A DNA stretch of 64,000 nucleotides from UBA6772 sp965183875 (GTDB taxonomy: Bacteria > Bacteroidota > Bacteroidia > Flavobacteriales > UBA7430): positions 1 through 64,000 of the forward strand of contig CBCYMK010000013.1 of NCBI GenBank assembly GCA_965183875.1, in the 5' to 3' direction. The position numbers and the translations under genes were made by a program. Shown piece by piece: positions 17,169-28,300 of this stretch (position 1 is the first letter of the stretch; the number at the start of each line of letters is the position of its first letter). The notes below the pieces were generated by a model, which did no database searches, was not told the DNA's origin, and saw only the letters and a program-made list of their open reading frames with translations.

Positions 17169-19280
17169 ATGGCTGCAAATCCTCATATGCTCGATACCCC
17201 CATAGAATTCCTAAAAGGAGTTGGGCCTCAGCGTGCGGAAGTTTTGCAAAAAGAATTACATATTTTTCGGTACCGCGATTTACTAGAACTTTATCCTTTT
17301 AGGTATATCGATAAAACCCGGTTCCACAAAATTACTGAACTACAAGCCGATTTGGCTGATGTACAAATAGTAGGCAAAATTATTCGCCTTAAAGAAGAAG
17401 GGGTCGGTAGGAAGAAGCGTTTAAAGGCGACTTTTCAAGATGCTACTGATACAATGGATTTAGTTTGGTTTAAAGGTGTTTCATGGGTAAAAAAAAGTCT
17501 TACTGTTGGAGAGGAGATTGTCGTTTTTGGGAAGCCTACGCGTTATAATAATACCTTTAGTATTTCACATCCCGAAATAGAAACCCTTGAGGCTTATAGG
17601 AAATCACTCACTACAGCAATGCAAGGGGTTTACCCTTCTACAGAAAAATTAGGTTTAAAAGCCTTGCATTCTAAAGGTATCTCAAAATTGGTTCACGAAC
17701 TATTAGCGCAGGTCTTGTCCTTTATTCCTGAGACATTATCTGTAGAAATTAGAAAAGAATATAAGTTACTCTCTAAGCGTGAGGCTTTGCTAAATGTGCA
17801 TTTCCCACAGTCTGATGCTTTACTAGCTCAGGCGCATCGACGATTAAAGTTTGAAGAGTTTTTCTTCCTGCAACTCGCCATGCTAAAATTAAAGCAGCAT
17901 AAAAAAGAAACCTATTTGTCGTATCCTTTCTCTAAAGTAGGTAAGTATTTCAATACGTTCTATTCCGAAGAATTACCTTTCGAGTTAACGGGAGCTCAAA
18001 AGCGTGTGCTAAAAGAAATCCGCTTAGACGTAGCCACCGGCAAACAAATGAATCGTTTGGTACAGGGAGATGTGGGTTCTGGGAAAACTATAGTGGCTCT
18101 CATGGCTATGCTCATAGCAAAAGATAATGGGTTTCAGGCTTGTTTAATGGCTCCTACAGAAATTTTAGCCACCCAGCATTATCACGGATTAAAAGTAATG
18201 GTTGAGGCTGTAGGTGTGAAGATGGCGCTTCTCACCGGATCTACAAAAATAGCGCAAAGACGAGAAATTCACGGAGCCCTCGAGTCGGGTAATTTAGATA
18301 TTTTAGTGGGTACACATGCCTTGTTGGAAGATAAGGTGAAATACCATAATTTAGGCTTGGCAGTAATAGACGAGCAACACCGTTTTGGGGTTTCTCAACG
18401 TTCTAAAATGTGGAAGAAAAATTCAAAACCACCGCATGTTTTAGTCATGACTGCAACTCCAATTCCAAGAACCTTAGCCATGGCTGTATACGGCGATTTA
18501 GATATTTCTTTAATCGACGAACTCCCACCTGGAAGGAAACCAATTACTACTTTTCATAAAACCGATAAGCACCGCTTGTCGATGTTTCATTTTTTAAAAC
18601 AAGAAATTGAACAAGGTCGACAGGTGTATATTGTTTATCCATTAATTGAGGATAGTAAAACCTTAGATTATAAAGATCTGATGGATGGATACGAAAGTAT
18701 AAGTCGTCATTTTCCGAAACCACAGTTTCAAGTTTCTGTAGTTCATGGGCGTATGAAGCCTGAAGATAAAGAGGCCGAGATGGCGCGTTTTGTTAAAGGT
18801 GAAACTCATATTATGGTAGCCACTACCGTAATTGAAGTAGGTGTAAATGTGCCCAATGCTTCGGTGATGGTAGTGGAAAGTGCAGAGCGTTTTGGGCTTT
18901 CTCAGTTGCATCAACTTAGAGGTAGAGTAGGTAGAGGTGCCGATAAGTCTTATTGTATACTTATGAGTGGTCTTAAGTTAAGCGCCGATGCTAAAACAAG
19001 GCTTAAAACGATGGTGCAGACACAAAATGGTTTCGAAATAGCCGATGTAGACTTGAAGTTAAGAGGGCCTGGAGATATTATGGGAACCCGCCAAAGTGGT
19101 TTGCTTAATTTAAAGCTTGCAGACATCACTAAAGATTCAAAGATTTTGCATTATGCCAGACAAATTGCTCTAGAGACACTAGAAATTGACCCGGACTTGT
19201 CTGCTGAAAATAACCGCCCTATTTACAAAGAGTATATGCGTGCCCATCATACCAAAATGCAATGGAGTAGTATTAGCTGA
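17169..19280 (+). CDS. recG: ATP-dependent DNA helicase RecG
   Basis: The 703-residue protein is full length for RecG. The N-terminal wedge domain has LKGVGPQRAEVLQKEL and an OB-fold. The helicase motor has LVQGDVGSGKTIVALMAM (Walker A), LAVIDEQHRFGVSQR (motif II, D-E-Q-H), TATPIPRTLAM (motif III), MVATTVIEVGVNVP and FGLSQLHQLRGRVGRG (motifs V-VI), and a TRAP-type end (LRGPGDIMGTRQSG). It reverses and restarts stalled forks. Either ATG at 17169 or the one 18 bp later could be used. It is followed by 170 bp of AT-rich repeat-like DNA. Confidence 0.96.
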   Translation: MAANPHMLDTPIEFLKGVGPQRAEVLQKELHIFRYRDLLELYPFRYIDKTRFHKITELQADLADVQIVGKIIRLKEEGVGRKKRLKATFQDATDTMDLVWFKGVSWVKKSLTVGEEIVVFGKPTRYNNTFSISHPEIETLEAYRKSLTTAMQGVYPSTEKLGLKALHSKGISKLVHELLAQVLSFIPETLSVEIRKEYKLLSKREALLNVHFPQSDALLAQAHRRLKFEEFFFLQLAMLKLKQHKKETYLSYPFSKVGKYFNTFYSEELPFELTGAQKRVLKEIRLDVATGKQMNRLVQGDVGSGKTIVALMAMLIAKDNGFQACLMAPTEILATQHYHGLKVMVEAVGVKMALLTGSTKIAQRREIHGALESGNLDILVGTHALLEDKVKYHNLGLAVIDEQHRFGVSQRSKMWKKNSKPPHVLVMTATPIPRTLAMAVYGDLDISLIDELPPGRKPITTFHKTDKHRLSMFHFLKQEIEQGRQVYIVYPLIEDSKTLDYKDLMDGYESISRHFPKPQFQVSVVHGRMKPEDKEAEMARFVKGETHIMVATTVIEVGVNVPNASVMVVESAERFGLSQLHQLRGRVGRGADKSYCILMSGLKLSADAKTRLKTMVQTQNGFEIADVDLKLRGPGDIMGTRQSGLLNLKLADITKDSKILHYARQIALETLEIDPDLSAENNRPIYKEYMRAHHTKMQWSSIS

Positions 19281-19451
19281 TAATTAGTAATTATTGATGA
19301 TTAATTGCCTCTATACCTAGCTTTTCATTCTAATTTTTAGAAGTTTCAATTGTTAATTATTCATCATTAATTTTTAACTAAATTTCAATCTTTAACTTTT
19401 AACCTGCAACATACGTTTCGTATGTTTGTGAGTTAATAAGAAAAATAATCT
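19281..19451 (+). repeat. AT-rich word-repeat intergenic region with a CATACG-TTT-CGTATG hairpin
   Basis: Bases 19281-19410 are made largely of repeated words (TAATTA, TTAATTTT, TTTAACTTTTAACC) with no coding signal. At 19411-19425 a perfect CATACG-TTT-CGTATG inverted repeat runs into TATGTTTG (19422-19429), a candidate -7 element for maeB. The hairpin could therefore be an operator, or the word may be incidental. Confidence 0.4.
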
Positions 19452-21728
19452 ATGGTTAAGATTAGAAAGCAGGAAGCGCTAGATTTTCACTCTGAAGGTA
19501 GACCTGGGAAAATAGAGGTAGTCCCTACAAAGAGTACGAACACGCAAAGAGATTTATCACTTGCTTATTCTCCAGGTGTGGCTGAGCCATGTTTGAAAAT
19601 TGCAGAGAATAAAGAGGATGTATATAAATATACCGCTAAAGGAAATTTAGTGGCTGTAATTTCCAACGGTACTGCCGTTTTAGGATTAGGCGATATTGGA
19701 GCTGAAGCTTCGAAACCTGTAATGGAAGGAAAGGGTTTATTGTTTAAAATCTATGCCGATATCGATGTGTTCGATATTGAAATGGATGTAAATGATGTAG
19801 ATTCTTTTGTGAATACAGTAAAGGCTATAGCCCCTACTTTTGGTGGGATTAACTTAGAGGATATTAAAGCACCTGAGTGTTTTGAGATTGAACGTAGGCT
19901 GAAAGAGGAATTGAATATTCCAGTGATGCACGACGATCAACACGGTACAGCTATTATTTCTGCTGCCGCTTTACTCAATGCTTTAGAGCTTGTAAAGAAA
20001 GATATATCTGCGGTTAATATCGTTGTTAACGGTGCTGGTGCTGCAGCAATTTCATGTACACGTCTTTATGTTTCTCTGGGAGCTCGTTTAGAAAATATCG
20101 TTATGTGCGATAGTAAAGGAGTGATCCGTTCTGATAGAGATAATTTATCGGGACATAAATTGGAGTTTGCTTCTTCAAAAGACCTTACTACCCTCGAAGA
20201 TGCTATGGCTGATGCCGATGTTTTTGTAGGCTTATCGAAAGGGAATGTAGTGAGCCCTGCTATGGTTAAGTCTATGGCTTTAGACCCTATAGTTTTTGCA
20301 ATGGCTAATCCTAGTCCTGAGATTTCTTACGCCAAAGCGATGGCCACAAGAAAGGATATCATTTTTGCTACAGGACGTTCCGATTATCCAAACCAAGTAA
20401 ATAACGTACTTGGTTTTCCGTATATCTTTAGAGGTGCTTTAGATGTAAGAGCGACTACAATTAACGAGGAAATGAAAATTGCCGCGGTAAGAGCTATTGC
20501 AGACCTTACAAAAGAGCTGGTTCCCGAAGAGGTGAATATTACTTATGGAGAATCGAATATTACTTTTGGTCCCGATTATATAATTCCTAAACCCAACGAC
20601 CCAAGGTTAATCTCTTGTGTTGCCCCTGCTGTAGCTAAAGCAGCCATTGCTTCGGGTGTTGCTACCAGTACTATAAATGACTGGGATCGATATAGAGTAT
20701 CGCTTAATAAGCGTGTAGGACGCGATAATAAGTTGCTAAGAAATGTGACTACTAGAGCTAAGTTAAATCCTAAACGTGTTGTGTTTGCTGAGGCAGACCA
20801 TTATAATATATTAAAAGCGGCTCAAATTATTAAGGACGAAGGTATAGGAGAGCCTATACTATTGGGAAGGATTGATAAAATTGAAGCCCTTATAGAAGAG
20901 CATGGCTTCGATTTTGAAGGGGTGAATATAATTGACCCTAAGGCAGATGAGATGCAAGATAAGCTGAATCAGTTTGGTGATGTTTTGTGGGAGAAGAGGC
21001 GTAGAGATGGCTATTCTCAGTATGAGGCTAGGAAAATTATGCGAGAGCGTAATTATTTTGGTTCTATGATGGTTGAGCTAGGTGAGGCCGATGCTATGAT
21101 TTCTGGTTTTTCTAGAAATTACCCAGAAACTATAAGGCCTGCATTGCAAATTATAGGTACCGAAGAAGGTGTTAAACGCGTTGCTGGTTTATATGTTATT
21201 ATGACTGCTAAAGGACCGGTGTTTATTGCAGATACTACCATAAACGTAAATCCTAATTCCGAACAATTAGCCGATATAGCTGAGCTTACTGCAGATTCTG
21301 TGCTTCGTTTAGGTATTAAACCAAATATGGCTATGTTGTCGTATTCCAACTTTGGATCTACTAGAGATGCGAATTCTAAAAAGGTTAGAGAAGCGGTTAG
21401 TATTTTACATAAGCGTCGTCCAGACCTTACGGTAGATGGAGAAGTTCAGGCTAATTTTGCCATGAATAAAGAAGCATTTACAGAGAAATTCCCGTTTTCG
21501 GATTTAGCAAATAAGCAGGTTAACGTAATGATATTCCCAAATTTAGAATCGGGGAATATTGCTTATAAATTGATGCAAGAGCTAGCTGGTTTCGAAACTA
21601 TAGGACCTATTTTAATAGGATTAAAGAAGACTATTCATATTCTACAACTCGGCGCAAGCGTAAAAGAAATTGTAAATATGACAACTTTGGCTGTTGCCGA
21701 TGCGCACCATAAACTTTCAAAAAAATGA
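19452..21728 (+). CDS. maeB: NADP-dependent malic enzyme with C-terminal phosphotransacetylase-like domain
   Basis: The 758-residue product joins two domains. Residues 1-420 are malic enzyme: SLAYSPGVAEPCLKI, the metal/substrate stretch NLEDIKAPECFEIERRL, HDDQHGTAII, and a Rossmann segment VVNGAGAAAISCTRLYVSLG. Residues 430-758 resemble phosphate acetyltransferase (RVVFAEADHYNILKAAQII, then a segment with MTAKGPVFIADTTINVNP). In MaeB-type enzymes the second domain is regulatory, responding to acetyl-CoA, rather than catalytic. The reaction is malate to pyruvate with NADPH. The stop overlaps the ruvA start by 4 bp (ATGA), and maeB-ruvA-sprA is a gene order also known from Flavobacterium. Confidence 0.94.
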   Translation: MVKIRKQEALDFHSEGRPGKIEVVPTKSTNTQRDLSLAYSPGVAEPCLKIAENKEDVYKYTAKGNLVAVISNGTAVLGLGDIGAEASKPVMEGKGLLFKIYADIDVFDIEMDVNDVDSFVNTVKAIAPTFGGINLEDIKAPECFEIERRLKEELNIPVMHDDQHGTAIISAAALLNALELVKKDISAVNIVVNGAGAAAISCTRLYVSLGARLENIVMCDSKGVIRSDRDNLSGHKLEFASSKDLTTLEDAMADADVFVGLSKGNVVSPAMVKSMALDPIVFAMANPSPEISYAKAMATRKDIIFATGRSDYPNQVNNVLGFPYIFRGALDVRATTINEEMKIAAVRAIADLTKELVPEEVNITYGESNITFGPDYIIPKPNDPRLISCVAPAVAKAAIASGVATSTINDWDRYRVSLNKRVGRDNKLLRNVTTRAKLNPKRVVFAEADHYNILKAAQIIKDEGIGEPILLGRIDKIEALIEEHGFDFEGVNIIDPKADEMQDKLNQFGDVLWEKRRRDGYSQYEARKIMRERNYFGSMMVELGEADAMISGFSRNYPETIRPALQIIGTEEGVKRVAGLYVIMTAKGPVFIADTTINVNPNSEQLADIAELTADSVLRLGIKPNMAMLSYSNFGSTRDANSKKVREAVSILHKRRPDLTVDGEVQANFAMNKEAFTEKFPFSDLANKQVNVMIFPNLESGNIAYKLMQELAGFETIGPILIGLKKTIHILQLGASVKEIVNMTTLAVADAHHKLSKK

Positions 21729-22306
21729 TTACACATATAAACGGAAAGTTAGTTGAACTTAACCCTGCTTATGCGGTAATAGAATGTAATGGGGTGGGTT
21801 ATATGTTAAACATATCCTTAAATACCTATTCCAAATTAGGGGAGTCGGAATCTTGTAAATTATACACTCACCTTGCCGTAAAAGAAGATTCTCATACACT
21901 ATTTGGTTTTTTCGATAGTCTGGAACGCAAAATATTTAGATTGTTGATTTCTGTTTCAGGGGTAGGTGCTTCTACTGCAAGAGTGATTCTGTCTTCTATG
22001 CAACCCGTAGAAATTCGAGATGCTATCGTAAATGAAGATGTAGCTCTAATAAAATCTGTTAAAGGAATAGGTGCAAAAACGGCACAGCGTATTATTCTAG
22101 ATCTAAAAGATAAAATGCTCAAAGCCTTCGACGATATTGAGATAAGCATAAAGTCTGGCAATAGAAATAGAGAGGAAGCGTTATCTGCTCTAGAAGTTTT
22201 AGGATTCCCAATGAAAGCGGTGCATAAACTAATAGATAAGCTGTTAGATAAAGAACCAAATTTAGTAGTTGAAGATCTTGTAAAGCAAGCATTAAAGCAG
22301 TTGTAA
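21725..22306 (+). CDS. ruvA: Holliday junction branch migration protein RuvA
   Basis: The 193-residue protein begins MITHINGKLVELNPAYAVIE, the OB-fold of RuvA. Two helix-hairpin-helix motifs follow (LLISVSGVGASTARVIL and LIKSVKGIGAKTAQRIILDL), then a flexible linker and a C-terminal RuvB-contacting helix bundle (REEALSALEVLGFPMKAV). It binds four-way junctions and recruits RuvB. It is coupled to maeB by a 4-bp overlap, and its stop codon is followed immediately by the GTG start of sprA. Confidence 0.96.
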   Translation: MITHINGKLVELNPAYAVIECNGVGYMLNISLNTYSKLGESESCKLYTHLAVKEDSHTLFGFFDSLERKIFRLLISVSGVGASTARVILSSMQPVEIRDAIVNEDVALIKSVKGIGAKTAQRIILDLKDKMLKAFDDIEISIKSGNRNREEALSALEVLGFPMKAVHKLIDKLLDKEPNLVVEDLVKQALKQL

Positions 22307-25300
22307 GTGAAGTGTAATAGGGCTTTCATAAAAATAATATTTACGTTTGTTATTTGTTTCCTCGGCAGTACTATTGCTCTGGCACAAGATGATAGCTTGG
22401 CTTTGCCTTACCCTCATATGTTGTTTAATATGCCTGGGAATTTCACCCAGACTATAGACTACAATTTAAAAAATAGAGAGTTTACTTTTAATAATTCCAT
22501 AGGTTCTTTTCAATCTGCAAGACCCACATTTATGAGCGAGTCTGCTTATAAAGAGTGGATGTTTAATAAGCAAGTAAAAAACTTTTGGAGACAAAAAGTA
22601 CAGTCTAATTTATTAGATCAAGGAATTGCAGGTACCAAGCCCAAAATGCAAATTGGAGGAGAGTCTTTTAGTAGAGTCTTTGGAGGAAATACAGTAGATA
22701 TACGTCCACAAGGATCTGCAGAACTAACATTTTCGGGTAATGTAAATAAGACTAAAAACCCTTCTCTTACCGAAAAACAAAGAAATCAGTCTAATTTTAA
22801 TTTCGACCAAAGCATTCAGATGAATGTAATTGGTAAAATTGGAACCAAGCTAGCACTGCGTACTAACTACGATACCAAAAGTCAATTTGATTTTGAAAAT
22901 CAAATGAAGCTAGAATATACCGGTACCGAAGATGAGATTATTAAGAAAATAGAATTGGGGAATGTAAGCTTACCCCTTAGTGGTTCGCTAATTTCAGGTA
23001 CCCAAAGTCTATTTGGTGTAAAGGCACAGTTTCAATTTGGGAAAGCTACTTTTACTACAGTTTTCTCCGAGCAGAAGTCAGAAACGAGTACCATTAAAGT
23101 TGAAGGTGGGGCACAGACCACAAATTTTGAAATTTTCGCCGACGATTACGAAGCTAATAAACACTACTTTTTAGCACAGTATTTTTACGATAATTACGAT
23201 TTAGCTTTGGCTAATATGCCCTTGATAAGTTCAAGTATTACCATTACTAATCTTGAGGTCTGGGTAACAAATAAAACAGGAAATACTTCTAATGTTAGAA
23301 ATATTCTGGCTTTTCAAGATTTAGGTGAAAATCTTAACCAAGTACATAACCCTGGCTTAAGTATTAGTTCTGAGCCTTTAAATATCCCTAATCCCGACAA
23401 TAGAAATAATAATTTATTTCCTGTCGATTTAGTAGCTTCTAGTGCTTCTATACGCGAGGTGAGTCAAATAACTTCTTTGTTGAGTGGTGCCGGATTTGTA
23501 CAGTCTGTAGATTACGAGAAAATTGAAAATGCCAAAAAGTTATCAAGTTCAGAGTATCATTATAACCCACAGTTAGGTTTTATCTCTCTTAATCAATCCC
23601 TCAATTCGGATGAGGTTTTAGCCGTTTCTTTTCAATACACTATTAATGGCACTCCTTATCAGGTAGGAGAGCTTTCTACAGATGTAGCTTCGCCTGATGT
23701 GTTAATTCTTAAACTTCTCCGTTCTACTACGCTAGATGTAAGTCTACCTATATGGCGTTTAATGATGAAGAATGTTTATGCACTAGGAGCATACCAGGTA
23801 AATAAAGAAGATTTTGACTTGCAAATAATGTATCAAGATGATGAGTCGGGTACCCCTTTACCATATATACCCGAAGAAGGTTTAAGTAGTGAGCTTCTTA
23901 TTCAAACTTTAAACCTTGATAACCTCAATCAGAATAATGATCCGGGAGCAAATGGGCGGTTCGATTTTATCCCCGATTTAACCATAAAAACGTCTAATGG
24001 TAGAGTGTATCTCCCTTCTGTGGAACCCTTTGGAGCTTATTTACGATCTAAATTCCAAAGTGCTGGAATAAGCCAAGAAATCACCGATTCTTATATCTAC
24101 GATGCGCTATACGATTCCACACAAACAGCCGCTTCGCAACTTGCAGAACTGAATAAGTTTTTATTTAAAGGCCAGTATAAATCCTCTTCAGGAGCAGATA
24201 TTCCCTTAAATGCAATGCATATACCCGAAGGGTCGGTGAGTGTTACTATGGGGGGTGTGGCGCTAGAAGAAAATATTCATTATACCGTAGATTATAACCT
24301 GGGTAGGGTAAAGATTATAGACGAAGGGATTCTGAGTTCCGGACAACAGGTAAACGTAAACTTAGAAAGTAATTCGGGGTATTCGAATACTACAAAACGC
24401 TATTTAGGTTTACATGCAGACTATAAATTTAACGACGATTTATTGTTAAGTGCTACCTTATTAAATTTATCAGAATCTGCTCAAACAACAAAAATTAATA
24501 TGGGAGACGAGCCTATATCGAACACGATATGGGGTTTAAATGGATCGTATAAAACAGAATCACAATTTCTTACTACTTTAATAGATAAGTTGCCCCTCAT
24601 AGAAACTAAGGAGAAGTCTAACTTTACCCTTTCGGCAGAGTTTGCACAGTTTATTCCGGGGCATTCAAAAACATTAAATGTAGATGCTGAAGGAACGGCT
24701 TATATTGATGATTTTGAAAATAGCCAGTCGCCAATAGATTTAAGGAATTCTTCAACATGGAACCTGGCGAGTACCCCTCAAGATCCAAATTTATTCCCGG
24801 AAGGATTACTCACTAACGACATCCGTTATGGATACAACAGAGCTTTAATTTCTTGGTATTTTATAAATTCTGATTTCCAAAGAGAAACCGTTTATGCTCC
24901 TAGTCATCTTACCGATGAAGACAGAGATGCACCTTATGTACGTGAAATTTCTATTAATGAAATCTTCCCAGATAAAGATATTCCTAATGGGCAGCCTTTG
25001 CGACTACGTACCTTCGATTTAGCCTATTACCCAGAAGAAAGAGGGCCTTATAATTACGATGTTGAAGGCGGAGACTACTCCTCAGGGATAGATGAAGATG
25101 GGACTTTATTGAATCCAGAATCGCGTTGGGCTGGGGTAGTTAGGAAGATAGATAATAATGATTTTGAAACGGCCAATATAGAATTTTTAGAATTTTGGCT
25201 GATGGATCCTTTTATTGAAAATCCATTAGATCCGGGAGGAGATTTTTATATCAACCTAGGAAATGTATCGGAAGATATTCTAAAGGATTCTCGTAAGAGT

Positions 25301-28300
25301 TATGAAAATGGATTACCTATAGATGGGGGAGATGATAATATAGATACCACTGCTTGGGGTAGAGTTCCTTCTGTGCAAGCATTAGTAACAGCATTTAATA
25401 GTGGAAGTAATGCACGAGACAATCAAGATGTTGGACTCGATGGTTTAGACGATGAGATGGAGCGTAGCTTTATACCTTTTAATACCTTTGAAACTAAATC
25501 GTACTTAGAGAGAATTTCAGAACAACATGGCGAGGGGTCTACGGCTTTTGTAAAAGCTAATAAAGATCCATCGGCAGATAATTACCACTTCTTTTATGGC
25601 TCGGATTACGATTCTCAGGAAAAACCTATTCTAGAAAGGTATAAGAAATATAACGGTCTAGACGGGAATTCTCCTATGAACGACGACTCGCAATCTTCGT
25701 ATACACAATTACCCGATGTAGAGGATATTAATAGCGATTATACCTTAAGTGAATCAGAGTCGTATTACCAATATCGTATTAGTATGGATCCGGATTCCTT
25801 GCAAGAGGTAGGTAGTAATTTTATTACCTCCATTATCGAAAATGCAGGGCCTAATAACGATACACGTTGGATTCAGTTTAAGGTCCCTATTAGAGATTTT
25901 GAAAATAAAATTGGGACCATACCCGATTTTAAGTCCATTCGATTTATGCGAATGTTTATGAAAGGTTTTACCAGTCCTACAGTTTTGCGTTTTGCAACCC
26001 TCGATATGGTTCGTGGTGAATGGCGTAAATATTTAAATAGTTTAAGCCGTCCTGATGCTAGTGAAACTCCTAGTACCACATTCGATATTTCTGTAGTAAA
26101 TTTAGAAGAAAATGGGCGTAGAGATCCGGTAAATTATGTTTTACCTCCAGGTATTGTCAGAGATCGTGTGTTGGGTTCTACCACTACTCAAGAGCTCAAT
26201 GAGCAATCGATGAGTTTTAAAATTTGCGATTTAGCTGATGGTGATGCGCGTGGTGCATTTAAAAATGTAACCATGGACATGCGCTCTTACAATAAAATAA
26301 AACTCTTTGTTCACGCCGAAGAAATGGATCCCGATAAAACTTTAAACGACGGGGATTTAAGTATGTTTATTCGTGTAGGTACCGATTATAGTTCTAACTA
26401 TTACGAATATGAAGTGCCTTTAGATATTACCGAGTGGGGGGCGTCTGCAAGAGATGAAGTATGGCCTACTAATAATCAGTTTGAGATAAATTTTGATAAA
26501 TTAAAAGAAGCTAAAGCAGCACGTAATTCTGAAATTAGAAACGGAAATGTAACAGTAAACTTTACTACCCCTTATTTTTATTCTGATGGAACGCGCAGAA
26601 TTACGATTGTAGGTAACCCAAATTTAGGAAATGTTCGTACCATAATGTTGGGGGTGCGTAACCCTCAAGAAAATTCGGTATTTAATCCCGAGGACGACGG
26701 CGAAGATAAATGTGCCGAAATTTGGATTAATGAACTGCGTTTAACTGATTTTGACGAACGTGGTGGCTGGGCTGCAAAAGCCCAGATGAAAACTCGTCTT
26801 GCCGATATTGGTAGCGTTAGCTTAGGTGGGAATATGAGTTCTGTTGGTTTCGGTAGCTTAGAGCAGAGTGTAACCGAAAGAAATAAAGAACAAACTAGAC
26901 AGTATAATTTTACTTCTAATATAGAATTAGGTAAGCTTTTTCCTGAGGAAGCAAATATTAAAATCCCGCTCTATATTGGTGTGTCTGAAACAGTGTTAAA
27001 ACCACAGTTTAACCCTTTAGATCCCGATGTAGAATTGGAAGCTTCTATTGCTGCAGAACAAACACAAGGAGCTAAAGATACCCTGCGTAGTATAGTAGAG
27101 AACTATACACTTCGTAGATCCTTTAATCTAACAAATGTTCGAAAAGAAAGAGGTGGAGGGAAAAAACAATCGGTTAAAAGTAAAGGTAGAAAAGGTGCTA
27201 GAGGTGGTACGAAAAATAAAATATACGATATAGAAAACCTTAGTTTATCCTATTCCTTTAATGAGGTGTTTAATAGGAATATAAACACCGAGTTTAGTAC
27301 CATGCAAGAACACAGTGGTGGTTTTGGTTATAACTTTAATAACAGTCCGAAAAATTACAAGCCTTTTTCAAAAATTAAATTCTTAAAAAGGTCAAAGTAC
27401 CTAAGGCTTATTAAAGACTTCAACTTCTATTTACTTCCTAAAACTATTTCTGCGCGAACAGACTTTAATAAAACATATTCCGAAACCAAAATGCGGAATT
27501 TGGCCAGTTTAAATGCCTTAAATTCTGTGAATATTATTGAACCTGACACCATGTTCAATAAGCTGTTTAATATTACACAAAACTACAGTGTTAAATTTGA
27601 CTTAGCTAGAAGTGTAAAATTCAATTTCTCTACTAATTCCCGCTCTATAGTAGATGAGCCTGAAGGAAAAATTGACACTCAAACAGAGCGCGATGCTTTG
27701 CGTGATAGCATAATGGGATTCGGTAGAACAACTTCTTACCACCACCAATTTGACCTGCGTTATACGGTACCATTAAATAAATTCCCACTAACCGATTGGA
27801 TTACTCTGTCGGCTAATTACGACGCTACCTACGATTGGAATGCCGGTTCTATGGCAACAAATAACGACTCTATAAAATTGGGGAATGTTATTCAAAATAC
27901 AAACAATCGAAAAATTAACGCTCAGCTAAACTTAAAGTCACTTTACAATAAAGTGCCTTATTTTAAGAAAGTAAACTCCTCTGGATCGAATAGAAAAAAA
28001 GGGCGTAATTCTAGAAGTAGAGGGTCCGATAAAAAATCATCAAAGACTGATAAAGATAAAGATAAAGATAAAGATAAAGAAGGTGATGATGAAGAAGAGG
28101 AAGAGGAGAAGGAGCGAGAATTTAAGCTTTTCGAACACCTTACCCGTTCACTTCTGTCGGTACATAGTATAAATATGACTTATGATGAACGTACTGGTAC
28201 CATGCTTCCAGGGTTTAAGCCCACTACTGGGGCGCTAGGGAGAGATAATGTATTCCAATCGGGTGCTGCACCTGGATGGGCTTATGTTTTAGGGCAAAGT

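Noticed and set aside
28051..28080. Tandem GATAAA repeat in sprA as a phase-variation switch
   Set aside because: The unit is six bases, so copy-number change keeps the frame; it can alter length but not switch the gene off.
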